A stretch of 8,266 nucleotides of DNA, taken from Nitrospira sp. (GTDB lineage Bacteria; Nitrospirota; Nitrospiria; Nitrospirales; Nitrospiraceae). The stretch is taken from contig JAICVE010000114.1 of NCBI GenBank assembly GCA_025935475.1, forward strand, positions 1 to 8,266. The letters are read 5' to 3'. The translations under genes were made by a program, and so were the position numbers. This document shows, piece after piece, positions 1-6,295 of the stretch (positions within the stretch are counted from its first letter, which is position 1; each line of letters begins with the position of its first letter). The notes under the pieces were generated by a model. That model was given only the letters and a program-made list of their open reading frames with translations. It was not told the origin of the DNA and did not search any database.

Positions 1-1002
1 AACTCCTATGAGGGAGTTGAGAAGCTTCAGCTTGGGGAAGTACCTGACCCTCAGCCTGGCCCGGACGACGTGCTCTTGAACGTGCGATTCGCAGGACTGA
101 ACCCAGCGGATGCCTTTCTCGCTTCTGGGATGTATCCGGCCAAGCCACGCCTTCCACACATTCTCGGTCGCGATGGAGTCGGTGAAGTGGCGGCGGTCGG
201 AACCGGTGAGCACGACGTCCGGCAAGGAGAGACAGTCGGGATCCTGCGTTGTGATGTCGGTGTCGATGTCTGGGGCACATTGGCCGAGAAAGTCGTCGTT
301 CCCGCCCATAGCGTGGCCCGTCTCCCGCAAGATTGGTCGCTCGAGGAAATGGCTGCCGCCCCGTTGGTCTTCTTAACGGCCTGGCAGGCACTCACCCAAT
401 GGACCGATCCTCCAGCATTTCCCCACCCGGGATCCAAGGTTCTTGTGACCGGCGCTTCAGGCGGTGTCGGAGCGGCGGCGCTGCTGCTCGGGAAATCGAT
501 GAACCTTACCATCATAGCCTTGTCACGTAGCGTGGACAAGCGAGCCAGGCTGCAGGAACTCGGAGCCGATTTCGTTTTCGATCCCAACGACCCTAATCTT
601 GCAAAAGTGATCGCAGGCGCTGTGGGGCCGAAACAACTTGACCTCGTGATCGACAGCGTCGGGGGTCCGCTATTTCCTCAGCTTGTAGGGCAACTCGGCT
701 ATGGCGGCAGAGTGAGCGTGGTGGGGAGAAGCGGAGGGCCTGTGCCCGAATTCAATACGGCCACTCTCTTGTTTCGCCGCATCCGCATCGGCGGTGTCTC
801 GGTTGGTGATTACAGCGCCGGGCAAGCTCAAGCCATATGGAAAGAGATCGTTGGTCGGCTGGATGCCATTGGACGACGGCCACAAATTGACAGTACGGTC
901 CCCTTCGAACAGGTGAAAGAAGGGTTCATTCGGTTGGGCCAAGGGCCAATGGGCAAGGTGCTCGTACAGGTATTCCAAGGCAACGCTATGAATCGTAACT
1001 AA
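1..1002 (+). CDS. Quinone oxidoreductase-like MDR protein, 5' end missing
   Basis: The reading frame is open from the first base of the window, so the true start lies upstream; the GTG at 70 falls inside the N-terminal catalytic domain and is not the start. 333 residues are visible. The N-terminal part is a GroES-like domain, with the GLNPADAF segment typical of quinone oxidoreductases. It is followed by a Rossmann domain with the nucleotide-binding motif VTGASGGVGAAAL (visible residues 149-161), as in NADPH-dependent members. The Cys/His ligands of the structural and catalytic zincs of alcohol dehydrogenases are not seen, so it belongs to the zinc-independent QOR/zeta-crystallin branch, reducing quinones or enones with NADPH in the cytoplasm. 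The substrate cannot be told. It ends with TAA at 1000-1002 and converges on the minus-strand signalling cluster, with no visible functional link to it. Confidence 0.9.
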   Translation, partial: NSYEGVEKLQLGEVPDPQPGPDDVLLNVRFAGLNPADAFLASGMYPAKPRLPHILGRDGVGEVAAVGTGEHDVRQGETVGILRCDVGVDVWGTLAEKVVVPAHSVARLPQDWSLEEMAAAPLVFLTAWQALTQWTDPPAFPHPGSKVLVTGASGGVGAAALLLGKSMNLTIIALSRSVDKRARLQELGADFVFDPNDPNLAKVIAGAVGPKQLDLVIDSVGGPLFPQLVGQLGYGGRVSVVGRSGGPVPEFNTATLLFRRIRIGGVSVGDYSAGQAQAIWKEIVGRLDAIGRRPQIDSTVPFEQVKEGFIRLGQGPMGKVLVQVFQGNAMNRN

Positions 1003-1403
1003 CGCCGACCTCACCGGAGGTAAACACAGGTCTCTTGTTTCTCGAGGGGACTCAGACGGCCAGATCATGAATGAACTGGAGTTGGTTCGCCTGGAGTAGG
1101 CCGAAAGGCTACCGGTCGGTAAGAGCTGCAGAGGATGCACCCTGATATGCCGCCGCTACGAATGAGTTCAATATCCTCTTGGAGTAGTGCCTTCACCCCG
1201 CGAACATTGAACTGCCGGATGACGTTCCTTAAATGAGGCCCATACCGTAGGGAGGCCAATTCTAGGAGTGCGTTGTAATGGAAGCAATAGGGCCGAATGG
1301 GATTTTAAGCCCCCGGTCTTTCCTGCCCTGCCTGTGATCGTATACCCGCAGCAGCGCCGCACGGCTTTGCATTCGCTACATCTGTTTCTGTCGATCAAGA
1401 CTG
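1003..1403. other. Convergent intergenic region without a convincing gene
   Basis: About 400 bases separate the ends of the oxidoreductase and the CheY-like gene. Short minus-strand frames exist but have no ribosome binding site and no recognisable domain. One frame just below 1300 reads through a stretch including RYGPHLRNVIRQFN, faintly like the helix-turn-helix of transposases, but it starts after a TAA and could be chance. A 5-bp stem (ACCTC/GAGGT, 1008-1021) follows the oxidoreductase stop but has no T-run. An 8-bp inverted repeat AGTTCAAT/ATTGAACT lies at 1165-1172 and 1206-1213. I see no terminator with a proper T-tract for either gene. Confidence 0.5.
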
Positions 1404-1806
1404 CTAGGTCTTAAATTTATCTTTGTAGACATGGCCCGTGGCATGCTTAGTCACAACTTCGGTCAACTTTTCAGAACTGACGGGCTTAATGAGATAATCC
1501 ACCACGCCCTGCTTCATGCTCAGTCGCCCCCTTCACATCAGGCTCACCGGTCAAGACGATCACTGGGACCTGCGGAAACTGTTGTCGAAAAAATGCTATG
1601 GCTTCCACTCCGTTGACTTTCGGCATGTGTATGTCGCACAAGATGGCATCGATCATAACAGGATTGTCTCCCGACCTGATTTCCTTGATAGCTTTTTCTC
1701 CATCCTCTGCCTCGACTACATCAAACCCCGCTTTTGTCAGCGTAAGCCGAACTGACTTTCTGATGTCTGCTTCATCATCGACGACCAGAACACGACCAAG
1801 TCCCAT
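1404..1806 (-). pseudogene. CheY-like response regulator receiver, frameshifted
   Basis: Translation from ATG 1806 gives a stand-alone receiver domain with the acidic pair D10/D11, phosphoacceptor D58 (context CDIHMP) and switch T86 (VIVLTG). After E96 (codon 1519-1521) the frame breaks: one base (1518) is followed by an open frame starting ATGAAG at 1517 that supplies the rest of the domain, including VVDYLIKPV with the conserved lysine, and ends with TAG at 1404-1406. Receivers of this type usually read E/D-L-M-K-Q-G here, so two bases appear lost. The intact protein would be about 134 residues. As written, translation instead gives 106 residues ending at 1486, without beta-5, alpha-5 or the catalytic lysine. 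A strong AGGAGG site precedes the ATG, and the gene lies 149 bases after the receiver-kinase gene in the same direction. It could be a real decayed gene or a sequencing/assembly indel. Confidence 0.8.
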
Positions 1807-1955
1807 AGCTCCCTCCTCTGGTTTCAGATAGATCAGACTCGTTCAGAATCTTCCGACGTCGCTGTCCTTAGCCCATACCCTTCTCTTATCCAGTTCCTCC
1901 AGCGCGTCGTCATGACGGCGATACCATTGACCATGGCAGTCTGACGCGATTGGGA

Positions 1956-3206
1956 CTAAGTGATTGAAGATGTTGTCATCATAGTAATCTGGTCTTCTTT
2001 CTTAATAGATAGATTAAGGGGGAGTATAATAACAAAGGTGGTGCCCTTTCCCTCTTCGCTTTCCACAGTAACGGACCCGAAATGACAGTCGACCACGTCC
2101 TTTATTATCTTCGTCCCTAGACCAGTCCCACCAACCTTCCTACTAATCACGCGCCGGGAAAATAAACTGTCCCTTACCTCTGGCGGCATTCCCCGACCTG
2201 TGTCACTCACTAACAATGTAAGAGTGTCTCCGTCCGATTGATGTCTTCCTTCGATGGTAATCGTTCCCCCAGGGGGCGTCTCTGGAATGGCGTTATTTAC
2301 GAGATTGTAAATCGCGTTAAACAGGCGGCTTTCGTCCGCTTCAATGACGGGCAGATCTTCCAGATTGAGTGTGGATAAACGAACGTGTTTCTGCTCGGCA
2401 GGGAAGCGGAGAGTGTCGAGAACGGCACTGACGATTTTCGCCACTCTGCACGCTGCAAAAGTGGGAGGACCACTACACCCTTTAACAGCATCGGCAATTT
2501 CCTTTACTCGTTCTTGGACGCGCCTGCTGTTCGACCGTACCATTCCAAACACTTCACGGCTCACCTCCTCAGCGACCCGTTTTCTTTTCTGATCCTGGGG
2601 TCCCAAAGTGGCTATTAACTCCTTGAGTTCGGTATCCAAGAGATCGACGCCAAGGTGAATCGGCATCATCATATTTTTGACATCATGCCCAATATCTCCC
2701 AAAAGTCGCGCAATTTCCGCAAGCTTGGCTTCCTCAGCGAGTTGCACGCTCAGTTTGCGGTTATCATCCGCGAGTTCGGCTGCGTACACCTTAAGTTGAG
2801 CCGCTTGTGCTTGAATCGTGTCCTGTTGTTCCTTGATGCGCAACATCGACCTGACCCTGGCCACGAGCGCGACATGATCAACTGGCTTCGTGAGATATTC
2901 GTCCGCACCAGCTTCGAGTCCACTGACAATATCTTCAGAATCCGCTCGAGCTGTCACAAGGATGATTGGAATGAATGGGAGTAAGTGGTCTGCCTTCAGA
3001 GTGCGGCAGACGTCGAATCCGTCGCGTTTGGGCATCATGACATCGAGCAGAATGAGGTCTGGAATGTGCGCGACGGCCATGGTTAGCGCCGCATCTCCGT
3101 CGGCCGCCGTCACAATTTCATAGCCCTGCGTCGAAAGACAGGCGTGAGTAATGTCCACATTCATGGGGTTGTCATCGACAACGAGTATCCGTGGAGGTGT
3201 TCGCAT
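1956..3206 (-). CDS. Receiver-histidine kinase fusion protein
   Basis: 416 residues, cytoplasmic, with no membrane segment or PAS/GAF sensor. Residues 5-122 are a complete receiver domain (D11/D12, phosphoacceptor D55 in LLDVMMP, T85, K107). About 122-168 is a charged coiled coil. The dimerisation/phosphotransfer helix carries H174 in GHDVKN; D175 and N178 fit the E/DxxT/N phosphatase signature. The HATPase domain shows an N-box (NLVNNA, 301-306), a G1 box (DTGRG, 335-339) and a G2 box (GGTGLG, 359-364), and ends near residue 398, with a 17-residue polar tail. The input is therefore phosphorylation of its own N-terminal receiver by another kinase, probably the GAF kinase encoded upstream. The start has an AGAGGTG site and lies 16 bases after the stop of the DivK-like gene, so the two are almost surely co-transcribed. 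Its own target is unknown; the downstream CheY-like receiver is the obvious candidate. Confidence 0.9.
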   Translation of the reverse strand: MRTPPRILVVDDNPMNVDITHACLSTQGYEIVTAADGDAALTMAVAHIPDLILLDVMMPKRDGFDVCRTLKADHLLPFIPIILVTARADSEDIVSGLEAGADEYLTKPVDHVALVARVRSMLRIKEQQDTIQAQAAQLKVYAAELADDNRKLSVQLAEEAKLAEIARLLGDIGHDVKNMMMPIHLGVDLLDTELKELIATLGPQDQKRKRVAEEVSREVFGMVRSNSRRVQERVKEIADAVKGCSGPPTFAACRVAKIVSAVLDTLRFPAEQKHVRLSTLNLEDLPVIEADESRLFNAIYNLVNNAIPETPPGGTITIEGRHQSDGDTLTLLVSDTGRGMPPEVRDSLFSRRVISRKVGGTGLGTKIIKDVVDCHFGSVTVESEEGKGTTFVIILPLNLSIKKEDQITMMTTSSIT

Positions 3207-3222
3207 AGGGCACCTCTATAAG

Positions 3223-3591
3223 CTATGAAGTTAAATATTGACGAACGACTGCCAACAATTTCATGGCATCAAACGGCTTCGCAAGGTATGCATCGCAGCC
3301 TGCCGCCCTGGCCTTTTCTTCATCCCCGCTGAGTGCGTAGGACGTCAACACGATAATCGGAATGCGACAGAGCTTAGGATTGGCCTTGATGCGACGAGTA
3401 GCTTCATACCCATCGAAACCGGGAAGCTGGATGTCCATGAGGATCAAATCTGGATTAGATTGTTCTGCCAGGGTCACTCCCTCGTCTCCTCGGATAGCTT
3501 CAATGACCTCGTACCCGACGCTGGTCATGAGGTCACGCACAATCTGGCGGTTATCGACCTGGTCTTCAATGGATAAGATGCGTTTTGTCAT
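3223..3591 (-). CDS. Single-domain response regulator (DivK/CheY-like)
   Basis: 122 residues forming only a receiver domain: acidic E9/D10, phosphoacceptor D53 (LILMDIQLPG), switch T83 (VLTSYA) and conserved K105 (AYLAKPFD). There is no output domain, so it acts by docking on a partner or as an intermediate in a phosphorelay. The start ATG (3589-3591) overlaps the stop TGA of the GAF kinase (3588-3590) as ATGA, with a clear AGGTGG site just upstream, which points to coupled translation and comparable amounts of both proteins. It is the natural first acceptor of the phosphoryl group from the GAF kinase. The IEDQVDN start and the QLPGFDGYEA segment place it near DivK-type receivers common next to hybrid kinases. 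The sequence appears intact. Confidence 0.92.
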   Translation of the reverse strand: MTKRILSIEDQVDNRQIVRDLMTSVGYEVIEAIRGDEGVTLAEQSNPDLILMDIQLPGFDGYEATRRIKANPKLCRIPIIVLTSYALSGDEEKARAAGCDAYLAKPFDAMKLLAVVRQYLTS

Positions 3592-5033
3592 AGGCCACCT
3601 ACCTGTTGCTCAACAATGATGGGCAAGGTGATCCAAAAGACCGAACCACGCCCTAAAGTTGATTCCACGCCCACCGTTCCGCCATGCAGCTCGATGATCC
3701 GTTTGACGATCGCAAGTCCGAGGCCCGTCCCGCCTTTTTCGCGCGTGGCGGAACTATCGGCTTGCTGAAACTCATCAAAAATTCTTGCTTGATCTGCGGG
3801 AGAGATCCCTGGACCTGTGTCGACAACACTCACTTTGAAACGGTCATTGTCGAGGACGATGTGTACCCCGACCTCGCCGCTGTCGGTGAACTTGATGGCA
3901 TTGCCGATGAGATTCAACAACACCTGTTTGATTCGTCGTTCATCCCCCGTCACCGCCGGTAGGTTGGCCGGTATCTTCCATGTGAAAGACAGTTGTTTTC
4001 TGCTCGCCAAGGGTTCCATGGCCACGACGACTTCATGGACCACATCCTTCATCGCATAGGGTTTTAAGGATAATCTGAGCTGGCCGGCCTCTATCTTTGA
4101 CAGATCAAGCACGTCGTTGATCAGATCGAGCAAGTGACGTCCGCTCACATCGATGCGAGAAAGAGCCTCTTTGATTTTGTCTGGCACGTCACCATAGATC
4201 CTATTCACGATCAACTGCGTATAGCCGAGAATGGCATTCAGCGGCGTCCGCAATTCATGGCTCATGTTCGCTAAGAACTGTGACTTGTGCTTGCTTGCGA
4301 TCTCCAGTTGACATTGTTTGGTTTTGAGATCTTCACACAAGGCGCGATTCTCAGAGAGAGCCTCCTGCAACTGGAAATTATTATTGCGCAGTGCCTCTTC
4401 CGCCCGCATTCGCTCGATGACTCGTCCAAGTTGGGTTCCCACGTTGGCCATCACTTCTAACAAGGCTTCATTCGGTTCAATGGGCACATCGGAAAAGAAT
4501 TCTAGTACGGCCACTACTTCCTTGCCGATTGACACGGGAAACCCGAAGGCCGCCCGTACTCCAATATCCGTTGCCGCCTTCGCTCGAGGGAAGTTCGGAT
4601 CTTTCGTGACATCGATAATCCACAGTGGTTGGCCGCATTCAAGCACTCGACCGGGCAATCCCACTCCCCGCTCGAAGCACAATGTCTGACTGACCTCGCA
4701 GAATGCTTTGAATCGCTCCTTATTGTCGATATGCCACAACATCGTAGGCTCAAGCCTGCGGCCATCGGCCTCCGACAGAATATAGACGTGACCAACCGGC
4801 CATCCTGTGTGAAGGCATATTTCGTCGAGCGCGACTTGTAACGCTCCAGCGACCGTCAGTGTTTGATTGGCGGCGACTGCGATACGTTGCAGGAGTTGCA
4901 CGTCCTTTCGCCTGTTATACAATTCACGCAATGCTCTCTCGGCGAGCATCTCGCTCTCCGCTCTCGCCCGTTGTTCGCGGGCAAGCCGCTTTATGAGGCG
5001 ATCCTGCTCTGCTGATTCGAGTTTTTCGGTCAT
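3588..5033 (-). CDS. H-NOX-associated GAF histidine kinase
   Basis: 481 residues from ATG 5031-5033. An upstream in-frame ATG at 5078 would add 15 residues and overlap the H-NOX gene by 49 bases; I prefer the ATG forming ATGA with the H-NOX stop (TGA 5030-5032). There are no membrane segments, so it is soluble. Domain order: charged coiled coil (1-45), GAF domain (about 46-210, with GVGLPGRVLECGQP and AAFGFPV typical of GAF), second coiled coil (210-250), HisKA with phosphoacceptor H259 in MSHELRTPLNAILGY and ExxT phosphatase motif E260/T263, then HATPase with N374/N378, G1 box DTGPG (405-409), F-box (418-422) and G2 box GGTGLGL (434-440). All catalytic motifs are intact. In known H-NOX systems the heme protein binds its partner kinase and NO binding changes autophosphorylation; gene overlap makes this the partner. 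The GAF domain could add a second signal or be the docking surface. Confidence 0.93.
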   Translation of the reverse strand: MTEKLESAEQDRLIKRLAREQRARAESEMLAERALRELYNRRKDVQLLQRIAVAANQTLTVAGALQVALDEICLHTGWPVGHVYILSEADGRRLEPTMLWHIDNKERFKAFCEVSQTLCFERGVGLPGRVLECGQPLWIIDVTKDPNFPRAKAATDIGVRAAFGFPVSIGKEVVAVLEFFSDVPIEPNEALLEVMANVGTQLGRVIERMRAEEALRNNNFQLQEALSENRALCEDLKTKQCQLEIASKHKSQFLANMSHELRTPLNAILGYTQLIVNRIYGDVPDKIKEALSRIDVSGRHLLDLINDVLDLSKIEAGQLRLSLKPYAMKDVVHEVVVAMEPLASRKQLSFTWKIPANLPAVTGDERRIKQVLLNLIGNAIKFTDSGEVGVHIVLDNDRFKVSVVDTGPGISPADQARIFDEFQQADSSATREKGGTGLGLAIVKRIIELHGGTVGVESTLGRGSVFWITLPIIVEQQVGGL

Positions 5034-5587
5034 GAGATGGCAGGTGCGGCTTGCTTGAGGACAATCCGGAACAAACACCTATCGTCGCCCCGATGCATGC
5101 ATTCCGTCTGTTCAAAGAGTAGATCTTCGCCAAAGTGTGCTGCAGCCGCTTCGGTAAAGCCATGAGCGAGAGCACAGAGCTTGCGCCGAGATCGATATCC
5201 CATAAGCAACACGTCAGGTGAAGACGAATCATACTCAAACACTGGCACATCAGCTCCAGGATAGATCTTACGGACTTCAGTATGGATGACATCATTTAGC
5301 GTGAGAAGGAACGTCCGCGCCGATTTATGTCCAGAAAAAAAGTGCGGGTATCGTTCTGCAAGGAGTGGAAGGGATTTACGCCCGAACCATCGGGTCACTT
5401 CCAGTGCCGGTGTGTTGAGGGCTTTTGCGGCAGCAGCAACGAGTTTCATCATCGACTCATCAGGATAGTTCCCAAGCGAGGTATAGGCGCCGTCGACCTG
5501 AGCCGCTTCCAATAAATCCTCCCAAGCTTCGTCGCCGTACTCTTTTCGCACGACCTCTTCTAAGAGGTTGAAGATGATGCCCTTCAT
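5030..5587 (-). CDS. hnoX: H-NOX (heme NO-binding) sensor protein
   Basis: 185 residues, the usual length of a stand-alone bacterial H-NOX (HNOB) protein. It opens with MKGIIFNLLEEVV, the family N-terminus. H102 (VIHTEV) is the proximal heme ligand, P115 the conserved heme-distorting proline, and Y131/S133/R135 the YxSxR motif that holds the heme propionates. Aligned by eye with Caldanaerobacter (Tt) H-NOX, the distal pocket has I5, L9 and L140 instead of I5, W9 and Y140, with a serine (S72) near N74. The missing distal tyrosine argues for NO/CO binding without O2 binding. C138, C163 and C171 match three of four ligands of the zinc/thiol site known in Vibrio H-NOX; the fourth position is Q160. 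The ribosome binding site AGGTGAGG is 5-6 bases from the ATG. It is the first gene of the cluster and overlaps its kinase by 4 bases. The gene symbol follows the family name. Confidence 0.95.
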   Translation of the reverse strand: MKGIIFNLLEEVVRKEYGDEAWEDLLEAAQVDGAYTSLGNYPDESMMKLVAAAAKALNTPALEVTRWFGRKSLPLLAERYPHFFSGHKSARTFLLTLNDVIHTEVRKIYPGADVPVFEYDSSSPDVLLMGYRSRRKLCALAHGFTEAAAAHFGEDLLFEQTECMHRGDDRCLFRIVLKQAAPAIS

Positions 5588-5695
5588 AGTTACCTCACCT
5601 AAATAGATTTACTTCCACTCATAAAATGCACCGTCTCCGGCTTGGGAGAGAAGACGTAGTTTAAAGGTGATACAGACAATTAGGATGAAGGTTTT

Positions 5696-5708
5696 GCACA
5701 TCTTGTGC
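5696..5708. promoter_or_regulatory. Candidate operator palindrome upstream of H-NOX
   Basis: Perfect inverted repeat GCACA-TCT-TGTGC (plus strand) about 110 bases upstream of the H-NOX start, with partly symmetric flanks (TTTT before, TCAA after). On the minus strand the core contains AAGATG, which recalls the half-site of the NO-responsive repressor NsrR, but the rest of that consensus is not matched. It may bind a regulator of the cluster. No clear -35/-10 pair could be placed next to it, so the call rests on symmetry and position only. Confidence 0.3.
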
Positions 5709-5716
5709 TCAAGGCA

Positions 5717-5770
5717 AGAAGCGATGAGACTTAGTATCGAGAAGTCCAGCGCGATGACAGAAGCGATGAG
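5717..5770. repeat. Direct repeats AGAAGCGATGAG
   Basis: The 12-mer AGAAGCGATGAG occurs at 5717-5728 and again at 5759-5770. A third partial copy, GCGATGA, is at 5751-5757. They sit in the non-coding DNA upstream of the H-NOX gene, next to the palindrome at 5696-5708. Direct repeats here could be regulator-binding sites or the result of local duplication; nothing in the sequence decides between them. Confidence 0.35.
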
Positions 5771-6295
5771 GATTCTAGTTATTTTTATGCAGAACCATCC
5801 GCCCTCTCATGAGAACCCGCGTCCGGTTGACCGTTAATTGGGTATCTAGGTCCCTTTCAGATTCAGTCTTACGGTGTATGAGACCTAACCCATTGCGCTC
5901 CGCTTTGTTATTCAAGAGAAAAGGATACCGAATAAACTGAAGCTGGCTGATAAGCGGGAGCATTTGGCACGATGCTTCGCACATCAAGACCCGTTTCGTC
6001 AGCTGCCTCCTTACCAAGTTCAAAGCAGTGCCCCGGCCATGTTCAGGCAGGGCGAGAGCCTCTTTGAGGACTCCCACGCCTACACTTTTACGTCATCAGG
6101 TGATAATTTACTGGTCCTCACGCCTTGAGAATCCTCCATTGCCGGTGCTATTGTCCCCGCGATTTCCTCACGGCCATGTCTCGAACTTTTCAGGTGGAGG
6201 GGTCCATGTCACATCTATGTAAAGAAAAAGAACGAACGTTGCATGGGTGCACGTACGGCTTCTCTCTGCGAATCGAGAAGGAGGTGCGTCACGCC
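5771..6295. other. Intergenic region between divergent genes
   Basis: Roughly 700 bases lie between the divergent starts at 5587 and 6296, and no recognisable gene was found in this part. A 100-codon minus-strand frame (5775-6077, GTG start) has no ribosome binding site and no motif I recognise; it is open back to a TGA TGA pair. On the plus strand an ATG at 6206, preceded by GGTGGAGGGG, is in frame with the exported protein and would add 30 residues before its signal peptide. The region probably carries promoters for both directions, but no confident promoter can be drawn. Confidence 0.5.
6259..6280 (+). promoter_or_regulatory. Stem-loop abutting the ribosome binding site
   Basis: CTTCTC (6259-6264) can pair with GAGAAG (6275-6280) across a 10-base loop. 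The 3' arm ends on the first G of the Shine-Dalgarno GGAGG (6280-6284) of the exported-protein gene. The stem is only 6 bp and could occur by chance, but its position would let it affect ribosome access. Confidence 0.25.

Noticed and set aside
1008..1021. Terminator-like hairpin ACCTC/GAGGT after the oxidoreductase
   Set aside because: Only 5 bp of stem and no following T-run.
1065..1300. Possible transposase helix-turn-helix remnant (RYGPHLRNVIRQFN)
   Set aside because: The resemblance is weak, the adjacent frames do not continue it, and no terminal inverted repeats or target duplications were seen.
1843..2001. A 52-codon minus-strand frame overlapping the end of the receiver-kinase gene and filling the gap before the CheY-like gene, including DDALEELDKRR
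   Set aside because: The composition looks protein-like, but the frame has no ATG or GTG near its beginning and no ribosome binding site, and follows a TAA; the receiver-kinase is already complete in its own frame.
5033..5078. Upstream ATG giving a 496-residue GAF kinase
   Set aside because: It would overlap the H-NOX coding region by 49 bases, whereas the ATG at 5033 forms an ATGA junction matching the next junction in the cluster.
5775..6077. A 100-codon minus-strand frame with a GTG start upstream of H-NOX
   Set aside because: No ribosome binding site, no recognisable motif, and unrelated to either neighbour; kept as part of the intergenic region.
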